Source: Mikania micrantha
Taxonomy: Eukaryota > Streptophyta > Magnoliopsida > Asterales > Asteraceae
NCBI GenBank assembly: GCA_009363875.1
Contig: CM018698.1
Location: forward strand, 61,301,439-61,365,438
Length of the DNA stretch: 64,000 bases
Direction of reading: 5' to 3'
The position numbers and the translations under genes were made by a program. Below, one piece after another: positions 21,962 through 32,588 of this stretch (positions are counted from its first letter, which is position 1; each line of letters starts with the position of its first letter). Below the pieces are notes generated by a model. The model was not told where the DNA came from and did not search any database. It was given only the letters and a program-made list of their open reading frames with translations.

Positions 21962-22599
21962 ATGTTCAAACGCGAACGCTTTGCTGGTGCCTGGTGATCC
22001 GAGTAGTTTGGTAAAACTATACGCTATTTTTTAGCATGATGGGTCGACTCTCTAAGAAAAAAAACCTATGGTAATTAAAGACGTAAGAACGAAGGAGAAT
22101 AATGAATGTGTTAAACAATAAGGCATGGTTGCTTATTAATGATGTTTAATATTTCGGATTGTTATTAATAAGTGAATTAGAAAGTTTTTGGAAATGAAGA
22201 TAATATGGTTAATGAGGGCAAAAACGAGCCAGACACAAATAAGTCAGGTAAAAACAACAAATATGTGAAAAATTCAGCTTAGTTTGAATCACAAATTAAT
22301 ACAATCCAGCCTTTATTTAAATATCCTCAATTAATGAGATGCTCTTTAAAAGTTTTTATTTGAATAGAATAAAAATAATATATTTAGGTAATTGATGGGC
22401 TTTATTTGTACTTTTAAGTAAAGAGACACGTATTATAAAATAAGATGGGTCCTTAAATTAACATGAAAGAAAATTCCAATATCTAATTTAAACATTTTAT
22501 TTGTGCTAATTAAGCTAACTAAATAAATTAACATGAGTAAATTTAAAATTTAATCACTACAATATACTAGCTAAACAATGAAACTCATTAAATTATTCT
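21962..22599. other. AT-rich DNA, nothing recognised
   Basis: No credible reading frame, element end or RNA. The first 50 bases are GC-richer (AACGCGAACGCTTTGCTGG). Confidence 0.4.
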
Positions 22600-22801
22600 G
22601 GGACTGTTTGGTAGCCTTGTAAAAGTAATTAAGAAGATACCTCTTAACTATCTTAATATATCATAGTATTTTAATAGTTAAGAGGTAACTTAAATATGAA
22701 TAGTTAAGATTTGGTCTCTTAACTATTCAGACTTAAGATTATCTTTTAACTATAAATAAGCTATAAATTATTAATCATTAAGAGACTAACAACCAACCCT
22801 T
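22600..22801. mobile_element. Tourist-like MITE
   Basis: Left end GGGACTGTTTGGTAGCC and the complement of the right end (AGGGTTGGTTGTTAG) form imperfect inverted repeats; the interior is built from TTAACTATTCAGACTTAAG words shared with the element at 28,174-28,396. A clean 3-bp duplication was not found. Confidence 0.6.
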
Positions 22802-23045
22802 TTGTTTGTACATTGTGCAAATAATATATACATGTAACACGAACTTAAATGAATTACATTTGCACCATACAACCAAGCTAACTGAATTAGCATATGCAAA
22901 TAATACATTTGTACTAACGAAACACACTAAATAACCTAAAGGAACTTTCACATGTTCAAAGTCAATAAATTATTATTTTCATGAAATGAAAAATTTTACA
23001 AAAATGGTCACACATTGTTTTAAATTTAAGCACATCTACCAGAAC
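22802..23045. other. AT-rich spacer
   Basis: No feature seen. Confidence 0.35.
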
Positions 23046-23972
23046 ACAGAGCCGGTCCCAAAAATCAAAAAATATTTTGGAGTCTGGAGCGAGAAAAAAA
23101 TGGGCCCTCTCAGAGGCGGCTTTAAAAATTAAGGTGACCAAGACGAACAAAAAAAACCCTTTAGCAAATTTAAATATTAAATTAGGAGTGTTCAAGAAAA
23201 ACGAGAACCGAACCGTATTTGTAACTGAAAAAAACGAACTACATTCGTAACTAAAAAAACTGAACCGTGTTGGTAACTAAAAAACCGAACCGAATTTTGA
23301 ATTCGGTTTTCATTTTGGTTCCTCACTCCAAATTCCAAATTCGATTTTCGGTTCTGTTTCTAATCGTATCCGAATTTCGGTTTTTAGTTCGGTTATCGTT
23401 ACAAATTTTTTTGAATTCGGTTTTTTTGGTTAACCGATTAAACCAAATTCAGATTTAAATTTATGTTCTTGTTAATATTATATGAGCTTGAATTCGGTTT
23501 ATTCAGATCAATTTATTCGGTTTTAACCGGTTTATTTCGTTTTTAATCGGTTCATTCTATTGAATTCGGTTTATTCGGATCGATTTATTTATTTTAGCCG
23601 GCTTATTTGATTTTTAATCGGTTTGTTTGATTTTAACTGAAACCGAACTGAAATGAATCTCAAATTCGGTTTGGTTTTTGGATCGGGAAAAAATTGAAAA
23701 CTAATTAAACCAAACCCAATAAACCATTAACCGATTCTCTATATATACATATATATCAAAATTTTGTGCCTCCTAAAAAATTGGGCCCGGGACAGATGTC
23801 GGGTTTGCTCTTTCCCCGACCGCTCATGCACCCTTTTAAACATGGATGTTATATTTCTTATATAAATTGTTTGTATATAAATAATATATATTTTTTTAAA
23901 ATTTCGGGCCCCGTAAATTGTTGGGCCCGAGATGGTCGCTCACCCCGCCCCTCCCCATGACCGGTCTTGCCA
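23046..23972. repeat. GGCCC-rich MITE with nested AACCGAAC-rich insertion
   Basis: Left end GAGCCGGTCCCAAAAATC and right end ...CCCATGACCGGTCTTG are roughly inverted, and both sides carry GGGCCC blocks (ATGGGCCCTC, GGGCCCGGG, GGGCCCCG). Between about 23,185 and 23,745 the sequence changes to repeated AACCGAACC / TTCGGTTT / ATCGGTTTA words beginning GAGTGTTCAAG, typical of non-autonomous hAT-like insertions. No target duplication could be assigned for either. The frame at 23,766-23,960 is not credible. Confidence 0.5.
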
Positions 23973-26425
23973 GAAGAGATAATCTAAAGATTAACTCATT
24001 TGTTATATGCAAATTAATGTATTGTTCAAGAAAGATATGATGTTCAATGGTTGATTCAAAATGTATTCATGATTTCAATCACTTCAACTATTAAACATAA
24101 ACAATGTACCCATTTGTTGTAAGAACTTGATACTACGGTCACCTAAATTTGGGTTCGAATTCTTTGTTCGGTTTTAAACTAGAGACTGGAACTCAGCTTT
24201 TAGAACCGAGGATATATTTGGAGAATATAACATTGATTATGATGTAAGTCGTTATGTGAGTCAACATGAGTTATTTATAAAATTTGTTATCATAGTATAA
24301 ATCTTAATCTTCCCAAACACATTTTTATTAGTTGTTTTTGTTGGCTACGTTTTTCACCTCATCATCTTATACAGTTTTTATTTTCTTTTATTTATTTAAT
24401 TTTTTAATTTTTTAAGTTTGTAATAAGAATGGTACTAAAAAACATTACGCCTTTTTCTGAAGAGAGTAGCTGATCCTCGTCTACTTAATTGGGTCCACTC
24501 TATCAACCCTAAAAAAAAATTTAGAAGCTATAAACTTGACTTTTGTAAGCATAAAGGTTTAATAATTCATGTCTTATGATCTTTAACATTATACATGATA
24601 TATAATTGTTTTTTAATAAAATGTTCTTTATTAAATAATGCATGCTAACTATTTATGTTTTAAGAGTAGCCCACCTTTTGTGGGGCCTCTTAACCTCTCC
24701 TCTTCAATATTTGATAGGTAAATTCACATAAACATAAACAGATAATATGGGTTAGGATGAGTCATTTTAATTAATCTTTTTTTGAACGGTTTGGTATCAT
24801 AAAATATAAAAGTATTATAAATGTGTTATAATGATGTAAAAAAATCAAAAATTTGGTTTGATTTTGACGGGTTATTTCGGGTTATTGCATATCTAGTGAG
24901 TTATATTTTTATCCTATATATATATATTTAAATTGTTAAGAAATGATGTAAATTTAGTAATAATAGAGCTGACAATGTTGACTTATAACAAGATAAATGT
25001 GTAGATTTTAGTAAACAATTATTGTAATTTAGGTTGAAATGTGTAGCATTATGACATAATATAGTTGAGATAAGAAATACCTTAGCAAAATATGGGTTTA
25101 AATGGGTAAATCAAAAACTAAGTGAATATAATTGATTCAAATGGATAAGATTGATAAATAATATATCTGATGAGAAAATTGTTAAAACCATCCAAATAAA
25201 ATATTTATTTGGATGGTTAAACGACCCATTGAAAGCAAAACTAATTTTGCTTAAAATACGACTTGACTCGCATTATCCTGACACGCTTCAGCTTTGGCAT
25301 ATTAGTATGTTACCCAACCTAACTATTTTACGGGGCATAAGTAATAATTTTAAGGCGTGTGTAGTACAAAAAATCTTTAATGTTCAAAGCTTCTCAATAT
25401 GTAAACACATGCATAAAAATGAAAAGTCACATGCTAACCATCATTTTATAAAGCTGCAATAGTGTCATAAGACGACACTGTGAGCCTTGGATTTGGAAAA
25501 GTTACTTGTTATATTTTTATGTCACTTTCAAAATTTTAGAACATCAAATCTTTTTGAATTATCTTTTAAAAGAATTAAATACCATATATTGTAAAAAAAT
25601 AATTAAATAGTTATGACATATTATGAGTTTTGAAAAAATTTATATATAAATTAGCTTAAAACTCATGTATTATACATATGTCTGAATATGTTTTATTTTA
25701 ATTTATAAGTTACCAAACCTAAAATGATAAAAAAAAATGGTAATAGATTGGAAAGATGTGATTATTTTAGATTTGGTAATTTATGAAGATATAAATAAAA
25801 TAAAAATAGCATAAAAACACATAAATTGAAGACCCAAATAGATGAAATGTGTCATCTGTATGCACTTATTTATTTAGTGTATAATGATAAAGTTTTAGGG
25901 AGAAAACTAAAGTAAAGTGGTTCTTGAAACACACAATGTTTTCCAAATGCCTTCGTTTATTAAAACATGTATATTTAAAAAATAATAATTGAAACATAAC
26001 TTTTAGATTTCATTTAAAGGCAATGAAATCACACTATAAAAGTTAGAAAATGGTATGATATTTAACATAGAAATATGTGCAATCCGAAAACCTACTAATG
26101 TGTATTTAATATTTTTTGTAAAAAAAAATTGTTATATAATATAAGACCAGAAAAACATTGTTTTGAATGATTATCAAAGGGTGTTTTCAATCGATTACAC
26201 AATATTTCCTAAGCATTTTCGAGAAGGCCCCTCAAAATTGGGTTGTTCATATGTCGTGTTAGCTATGTACTAATTAAGATTTTTTTTTTCTTACATAATT
26301 GAGCAAAAGACAATATATCATGACTCAGTTTTTAAAATATCAACTAAAATCAACTAAAAATTATCTAATATTCAATAATTGTTACTTATTAACTTTCAAC
26401 TTATACGTTTGTAAGCAAAGTTATC
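23973..26425. other. Long AT-rich stretch without recognisable genes
   Basis: Only short open frames. The longest (25,151-25,462) has no motif I recognise; the stretch at 25,260-25,330 (GACACGCTTCAGC...) looks like degraded repeat. A GGGTTCGAATTC at 24,152 resembles a Pol III B box but without an A box at the right distance. The base composition is homogeneous. Confidence 0.4.
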
Positions 26426-26435
26426 TTTTAGAAAA

Positions 26436-26633
26436 GAGCAACTTACGGTTTTGATCCCTGTGGTTCAAGTGTTTTAACTATTTCGGCCTAAAATATAATC
26501 TTCTATCAACTTAGCCCCTCTGGTTTAGACAACTAACGTTTTTGACCCCTTATTATAGTTATACTTTAGGCCAAAACCATTATAAAAGTCAAAACACTTA
26601 AACCACATGTGTAAAAACCGTAGTAATTTACTC
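26436..26633. mobile_element. Mutator-type MITE, 198 bp
   Basis: Ends are inverted: GAGCAACTTACGG-n-TGTGGTTCAAGTGTTTT on the left; complement of the right end GAGTAAATTACTACGG-n-TGTGGTTTAAGTGTTTT. Flanks carry TTTTAGAAAA (26,426-26,435) and TTTTGGAAAA (26,634-26,643), a 10-bp duplication with one change. No coding. Confidence 0.82.
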
Positions 26634-26925
26634 TTTTGGAAAAATGGAAAAAAAATAATCTCGTGATCATCTTGAATGAGTGATATACTAAATGAACAAT
26701 ATCGGATTAAACATGAAAATGTAGGCTTTAGATCTCTGATGATAGAGTCAGCCGCTGGTATTGATATATGTTGAGAGGTGCGATTGTCTGATTATGTAAA
26801 GGGTTTGAAATTTCAAATTTTTTATATATTTTATATATAAAATTATTTGTCAAACAAACTATAATTTCACAACATAAAAAACATGTTTTTGCTACAGTTA
26901 TTATATTTTATTAAATACATTGGCT

Positions 26926-27214
26926 ATCCGGAGATTTGCCTCAACTGGTAAAGGCTCACCCTTCCAATGTGAAGGTCATGGGTTCAAACTTTGTTGGGAG
27001 CAATTTAATGGATATCCAGTTGAAGGAACTAATCAAGGCTTTATCCCGGGTTCGAACTTAAATGGAGGCGAGGGTTTACGGATTCCGTCCGGTTCCCGCG
27101 CATCTGGGGCCACACGTGTCTCAAGGTCGGAGATCGAGGAATCGATCTTAGCTATCAATCGCCAGGATAACTGAAGGTAGCACGACGAGACAGTTTAACA
27201 GCCATTCAAAAAAA
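26926..27214 (+). mobile_element. tRNA-derived SINE, 289 bp, with 16-bp target duplication
   Basis: A Pol III-type head: A-box-like GCCTCAACTGGTAAAGG, then B-box-like GGGTTCAAACT about 40 nt later. A second GGTTCGAACTT follows near 27,050, so the body may contain a duplicated tRNA-like part. It ends in an A run (27,208-27,215). A perfect 16-bp duplication ATTAAATACATTGGCT is at 26,910-26,925 and 27,215-27,230, the hallmark of LINE-driven retroposition. The open frame 26,920-27,174 inside it is not a protein gene. Confidence 0.92.
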
Positions 27215-27230
27215 ATTAAATACATTGGCT

Positions 27231-28061
27231 TATATTTTATATAAACTATCATTCCTTTGTATTACTACACGATAGTTGTTTATACGCAACTCCTCAAGAC
27301 AAAAAAGAGGACCACTTTTAGAAATGGCACATCACATACTCTTTGAGTGTGGTGCATATGTCCTATTTCTTATAACATGATTAAGGGTCGTTTGGTAACG
27401 TCTTAACTATTAAGTGTTAAATCAATAAGATGTCTGAATATTTAATAGGATCTGAACTAATAAGAGTTGAAATAGTTAAAATTGTTTAGTTGAATGTGTC
27501 TGAATGAAAACTCTTCTTTTAACCCCCAAAAGATCAATAACCCTTCTTTTTAAATCCCCCAAATTGAAGTAACCACCGCAACCGTTATGATCGAAGCCGC
27601 AATGTCCACCAGCTTCTTCGTCACCGTTGGCTCGCTCATAGGTAGTCATCTTCATTGGAGAGGGTATAATGGTCCGTTTAAAATCAAAGACCGTCATTTA
27701 ACTTGTATAATTGAGTAAGGACGAATAATCAAGGACCACATCATATAAAAATCATGGAACATCATTTAACACACTTAATCAAGCACCAACTGAATAATTA
27801 CTAACTAATAATTCACAGACGGTGTTATATATAAAAATCACGAACTGTTATTTAACACATATAATGACAGACCAACAACATAATCACGAACCAAAAGGTC
27901 AACAATGTATGTGATTTCTCTTTTACTCTTCAAACTTTAATCCATGTAAATTTTTAAATGAAAAGTGAACATTGCTAAATTTTATCCATAATTAATTTGA
28001 TCAAAGGCGTATAATACTTCTTATATTTTATAAAAGAACTCATTTGTATTTGATCCTTTTT

Positions 28062-28106
<45 letters not shown>
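27231..28106. other. AT-rich DNA with a partial Tourist-like end
   Basis: TTAAGGGTCGTTTGGTAACGTCTTAACTATT at 27,381-27,411 looks like the left end of a Tourist-like MITE, but no right end was found. The rest, including a TACA/CATA run at 28,064-28,087 and a TA run to 28,106, holds no gene. Confidence 0.4.
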
Positions 28107-28107
<1 letters not shown>

Positions 28108-28690
28108 GGTAAGGATCGGTTGTTAACCCACCTAAATTGAGGTAACCCATTAACCCTAACAAAATTCACCTAAGGGGTTGTTTGTTTGCATCTGAATGGC
28201 ATTAAGAGGTTACATCTGAATGGTTTATAACCTCTTAACCATTCAGACTTAGAGTTACCTCTTAACCATTCAGATATTATGAACTATTGCCAACCTCTTA
28301 ACCATTCAGACTTAAGGATAATTTTTAACCATTCACATGCTATGAACCATTAAGAGTTAGCCTTGGAATGAGATTAAGAAGCTACCAAACAGGGCCTAAA
28401 TATTTGAATTTTTTTCAAGGACTTTATTATACATAAATAGGGGGTTCCTTTTTTGTGTTTTTGCTAATTCATAAACATTTAAAAATTAACAAGTGTAAGT
28501 TTGCGTTATATTTATTTTTACGGCACTTACACTGACGTGAGATTATAAACGGTAATAAAAATGAGCAAACACACAAAAAAGAAAAACCCTCTATTTATGT
28601 ATGATAAAGGCCATAAACAAAAATTTCAAAGATTTGGGTAAATTTTGCAAAGTTAATGGGTTACCTCAATTAAGGTGAGTTATTATATGA
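28107..28690. repeat. Foldback MITE in a TA run, split twice
   Basis: Left arm GGTTGTTAACCC...GAGGTAACCCATTAACC is mirrored by GTTAATGGGTTACCTCAATTAAGGTG at 28,653-28,678, and the centre holds the TTTTTGTGTTTTTGCTAATTCAT / GAGCAAACACACAAAAAAG pair shared with 34,593-34,998. A Tourist-like element sits in the left arm (28,174-28,396). The right end stops at 28,690 where an LTR begins; the missing end (CCGA...TATATATA) may be the piece at 32,048-32,068. Confidence 0.7.
28174..28396. mobile_element. Tourist/Harbinger-like MITE, 223 bp
   Basis: Starts GGGGTTGTTTG, ends CAAACAGGGCC (inverted), bounded by TAA on both sides (28,171-28,173 and 28,397-28,399), the 3-bp duplication of PIF/Harbinger elements. 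Interior repeats AACCTCTTAACCATTCAGA words. Confidence 0.82.
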
Positions 28691-29014
28691 TGTCACACCC
28701 CTGCGCCGCGTGCGGAATCCACGGCGCGGTGACGTATGAACAGTTGAATCATGCACAAGTATTGAATAAGAACAACCACAATGGATTACTACATTTCATA
28801 ATGTTTAGACAGTTGTTTAGTTACAGACAATCTATCTACCAAAAGAAAGACAACTACAGACCCAAAATATAGTTTACAAAATAAGACTCCAAACAAGACA
28901 ATTAAACATTTAGGATTTAGTGTGTTTCTAATCCATCCTAGCATGTTTCTTCATCTTGTTCTATCTTAGTATGGTCTCCTTAGTTGCCTCTGAGAATGTC
29001 TTAAACCTGATTAC

Positions 29015-30069
29015 CTGAAACACGTGAAAAGTAACTGTCAACTACAGACGTAGTTGGTGAGAACAATAGGTTTAAACATTTGTAAACATGAGTATATGAT
29101 ATAAGACATAGGTAAGTTAAAGCATCATAAGATTCACACGGATGAGCTGCAACCCAAACTAACATCAAGTAAGAAAATGAGTGTAAACAGTCCAATCACT
29201 GTTCGCACGACAGCCGATAATATCAAGTCCCAAACCACGTTTGGAGTTAGATAATACGTCAGCAGTTTTGATAACCATATGACACCAGACCTGCAGTTGG
29301 CTTTTAAAAGCAAATTTAAAAGCCAACTCCATCCTGGATAAGAAAACAATGACACCAGACCTGCAGTTAGCTTTTAAAACAAATTTAAAAGCTAACTCCA
29401 TCCTGGATAAGAAACAATGTGTCCGCTTTCCCTTGTTGTGATCACCCAGTACTAACGCTAATGAATATGATACTTGATGGGTTTATAAGTTTGTTTACAA
29501 CAATGGACACCATGTTTTCTGAATCTTACTTTAACCGGATGTGTTAATGTCTTATTGAAAACCTGGATTTAACTCCACGAGTTGAATCCTTTGTTTATGT
29601 AACATGAAATGAATCTCTTGATTTGAATACCATGATGTGAACAACTTGACTTGAATACCATGTTTTGAACCAATGAATTTGAGTACCATATTGTGAACCA
29701 CTTGTTTTGAATACCATGATGTGATGACCTTGTGTAATAACAAGGTTTATAACAAAAGGGTTTGTAAAATCCTTTATCAAAAAGTGTTTATCCTTCATAA
29801 ATACATTTGAGTAAATTAATTTCAAAACAGTTCAAAAGTCCCTTATAAAACCTTTTTAATGAAAAGAGTTTAGTAATTGACAAGTAAATTAAAACAGTTG
29901 ACAATTTCTTTAAACAATTGATGAATCCCTTGGATTCGTAAGATGAACCTGAAATGTTTATGAATTACACATAACTTGTGTAATGAAACAAGATTGAAAT
30001 AGCGGTTTTGATCACGTGTTCCACCCCAAAACAGTTATAAAACAGTAAAAGAGGGGCTAAAGTTCTCAC
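29015..30069 (-). other. Putative LTR-internal intron with acceptor-side hairpin
   Basis: On minus, CAG|GTGAGAACT to GTTTCAG|GTAATC, 1,055 nt. The hairpin before the acceptor is CAACTAC-GTCT-GTAGTTG (29,056-29,039), 7 bp, preceded by CTCAC and followed by AC. Confidence 0.5.
29281..29418. repeat. 70-bp tandem duplication, each unit a hairpin
   Basis: Two units (from 29,281 and 29,351) start GACACCAGACCTGCAGTT. Each contains an inverted repeat: AGTTGGCTTTTAAA...AAGCCAACT in unit 1 and AGTTAGCTTTTAAA...AAGCTAACT in unit 2; the single difference in the arms is paired (G-C to A-T). Confidence 0.88.
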
Positions 30070-30879
30070 CTGTCTGCAGTAGACTCTGACTTAAACAGTT
30101 AGCAAGTAGCAAACAGGACTTCTAATTGTTTCCTATAACATTGTAATCATACATAAGATATAGGATTTATAATTGTATATCTTGATTCATTGATTGACTT
30201 GTGTTCTCTTGAACTTGTTTAACTCGATGACTTGATTGATCATGGGTTCAAGAAACTTGTGTAATGATCCTTTTGTACAACAACATGCTTGCTTCTCATT
30301 TGTTCCAGTGTTTGATAAACCATTTGTTAACATGACTTATGAAAATATGTTCCGATTGTTTATGTCCTTGAGATCGTGATTTGATCCCATGATTAGGTTA
30401 AGTCACAACTTAAACCCCAATTGATCAATTCACAATCATCAATTTTATGTTCAATATTGGTCTTTGAACCTATGTAACCACAATGGTCCTTCAGCCAAGT
30501 CTATGGGCTACTTAGGTTCACGATGGGCCGATTGAATATGGTGTTGGGCCAAGGGGGTGTGATGTTGGTCCAACCACAAGTATATGGGCCATGTAAGGTC
30601 CTAAGCGATAATGGACCAATTAGTTATGATATTAGTCCAATCAACATGTAATTAGATAGGGCCTAAGGATTTAAGTTGGCCATCAATTGTGAATGAAATC
30701 TATGTACGTTCCAAGGTGTTATCGAGCTAATTGAGAGTTTAATAGATCAACCTAACTTCATTGGGCTTACCTCACACTTATGGGCCTAGTACTAAGGCAT
30801 TTGGGTCATTTAAGTTGGAGTTGGGCCGAAGAAAAGAGAAGCTGCCACTTTGGGCAGCGAACCCTTAAGGATTTCAGCC

Positions 30880-31220
30880 AAGGTTCGGCTCCTAAGGCTG
30901 GAGGGTTCGTTCAAGACGAGTGGTCCACGGGTTCGGCCAGGTGATATAGTTCGTGAGGGTTAGCCAATTGAGCAGCGAACCATGCAGGGTTCGTGAGTCT
31001 TTCACTGGTTCGGCCACTGCCCACCGAACCATGCAAGGTTCGCAGCAACTTGTTGATCATCATTGGTTCGTGAAGGCTCGTGAGGTCAGCAAGGGTTCGT
31101 AGCGTGTCCAGGCTCACGAAGGTTCGACTGAAAGAGCATATGATGGTTCGTGAGAGATGGCTGGTTCGGTAAGGCTCGTGAGAACCTCAAGGGTTCGGCC
31201 AGGAAACCCTTATGGTTCGG
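30880..31220 (-). repeat. GGTTCG word array in LTR family 2
   Basis: About fourteen copies of GTTCG, mostly GGTTCGGCC or GGGTTCGTGAG, at irregular 15-40 bp spacing. It lies downstream of the TATA box in LTR sense, so it would be transcribed. The same array occurs at 44,020-44,440 and 56,100-56,560. Open frames crossing it (30,911-31,117; 31,150-31,476) are by-products. Confidence 0.75.
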
Positions 31221-31639
31221 CTTCATGCTCCCAGCGAACCTGTTCATCTGCAACCTCATCTCATCGAATCCTTCATTTCCAGGCCACGATCTAGACTATC
31301 TTATCATCAATCAAGGTTGCTATAAGTGCGACAATAGGAAGGGTGTGCTAGAACCGGTTATACATCGAGTTTCAACAAAGACACACAAGAAAACCCTAAT
31401 TCCCGAAACTTCAAGCTCAATTACCTCGAGATTGGCTGGAAAAATCTGCGAAAATCTTGTACTTTTACGTAGATAATGTTGAGAGCTTCGCGTGGACACC
31501 AAGAACACCGAAATCCGTCGAGAAACGAGTGAGATACGCACGTTTGAAGTTCGTTTTCTAGAGAGAGAGGGTAGACGAACTATTAGAGAGAGAAAGGGTT
31601 GTTGGTGGAATTTATGAGCATTTAAGCCTTGTTCAAGGC

Positions 31640-31646
31640 TTTTATA
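31640..31646 (-). promoter_or_regulatory. TATA box of the family 2 LTR
   Basis: TATAAAAG on minus, about 400 nt inside the LTR start at 32,047. It gives the sense of the LTR. Confidence 0.6.
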
Positions 31647-32047
31647 CTCGGGTGAAGTTCGGGTTCGTTTCGGTCGCTCGGTTCGCGTTTCCGGAACGTA
31701 ACGCGTATTTTACGCGGTTTTTAATTAAGAGAGTTGTTAAACTCATTAAAATGATGAGTTTCAAAATTGTAAAAATATAAAATAATTAATATAATTATTT
31801 TAACTCTTCGTGTGTTGACAGATCGTTAAACATTCGAAATTACGTGTATACCCGCAATCGCGTACGTTTTACGATCGTATTAAAAATTTAAGGATGTTTA
31901 ATCGTAATTATAAGTTCAACATTCGTACTATTATGGATCGTCACCCATAACTATACTCAGTCTCGCTTACAGAGTACGATCTTGGTTGAATTTATTAATT
32001 GTCATAATACTCGTCTCGACACTACGCACTAACACTAACCTGTTACA

Positions 32048-32337
32048 CCGAACGCAGTATATATATATGGCTCACTCTCGCTGCCCACCACTGTTTCGAT
32101 ATAACCAGTTACTGCTCTTGCCTAGTGTAATCGACTGTAAATAAATAATAAATACTTGTTTTCTGACTACTAAGATCCTGTAACACACAAGCACACATTA
32201 TGAACATACTGAAACACATTGATTGAACTGAAACTGAACAGACACTGTTCTAACACTGTTTACAACTACATGACTATATGCACAAATGTTACATATGATC
32301 TCAAGCATACACACAATATATATATATATATATATAT
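32048..32337. other. Spacer, possible MITE remnant plus TA run
   Basis: CCGAACGCAGTATATATATA may be the displaced end of the foldback MITE at 28,107. The rest has no feature and ends in a TA run. Confidence 0.35.
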
Positions 32338-32588
32338 ATAGGGGATGGTTCGAATGTTAACCCTTCCTTATTGCGATAACCGAATAACTACATTTTATTA
32401 CATTAGGGCCCACATTAAAGGAAATTTAAAGGTGTAGGTTTTTTCTTATTTATTTATTAATGTAAGTGGGCCCTACATTTATTAAAAATAGAAAAAAACA
32501 ACCATTAGATTTACTTTAGTGTGGGTCCCAAAGTATAAAGATGCAGTTATTCAGTTAACGAAATAAAGATGGGTTAACATTTGATCCG
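32338..32588. repeat. Diverged foldback MITE in a TA run
   Basis: Begins GGGGATGGTTCGAATGTTAACCC and closes with GGGTTAACATTTGATCC; inner arms TTACATTAGGGCCCACATTAA / TTTAGTGTGGGTCCC and TAAGTGGGCCCTAC pair. Same terminal motif as 34,593 and 38,153 but different interior. Confidence 0.65.

Larger units (their letters stand above)
28691..32047 (-). mobile_element. Long LTR, 3,357 bp (family 2), no target duplication found
   Basis: Starts TGTCACACCCC and ends CTGTTACA. Sense is minus: TATAAAAG at 31,646-31,640; donor-like CAG|GTGAGAACT at 30,069 and acceptor-like TTTCAG|GTAATC ending at 29,015. No gag-pol is present. The flanking bases (TATGA left, CCGAA right) differ, so this may be a recombinant between two elements, or one flank has decayed. 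The sequence to the right resembles the missing end of the foldback MITE on the left, which supports the right boundary. Contains a 70-bp tandem duplication and a GGTTCG array. Confidence 0.78.

Noticed and set aside
6651..21966. ATGTT at 6,651-6,655 and 21,962-21,966 as target duplication of the decayed LTR
   Set aside because: The right end fits, but the sequence after the left ATGTT does not start with TG; may be coincidence.
24113..24200. Possible tRNA or SINE from GGGTTCGAATTC
   Set aside because: No A box, tail or target duplication.
28686..32203. TATGA at 28,686-28,690 and 32,199-32,203 as target duplication of the LTR
   Set aside because: It would place the LTR end at CACACAT, which is not a CA end; the TGTTACA end at 32,047 is better supported.
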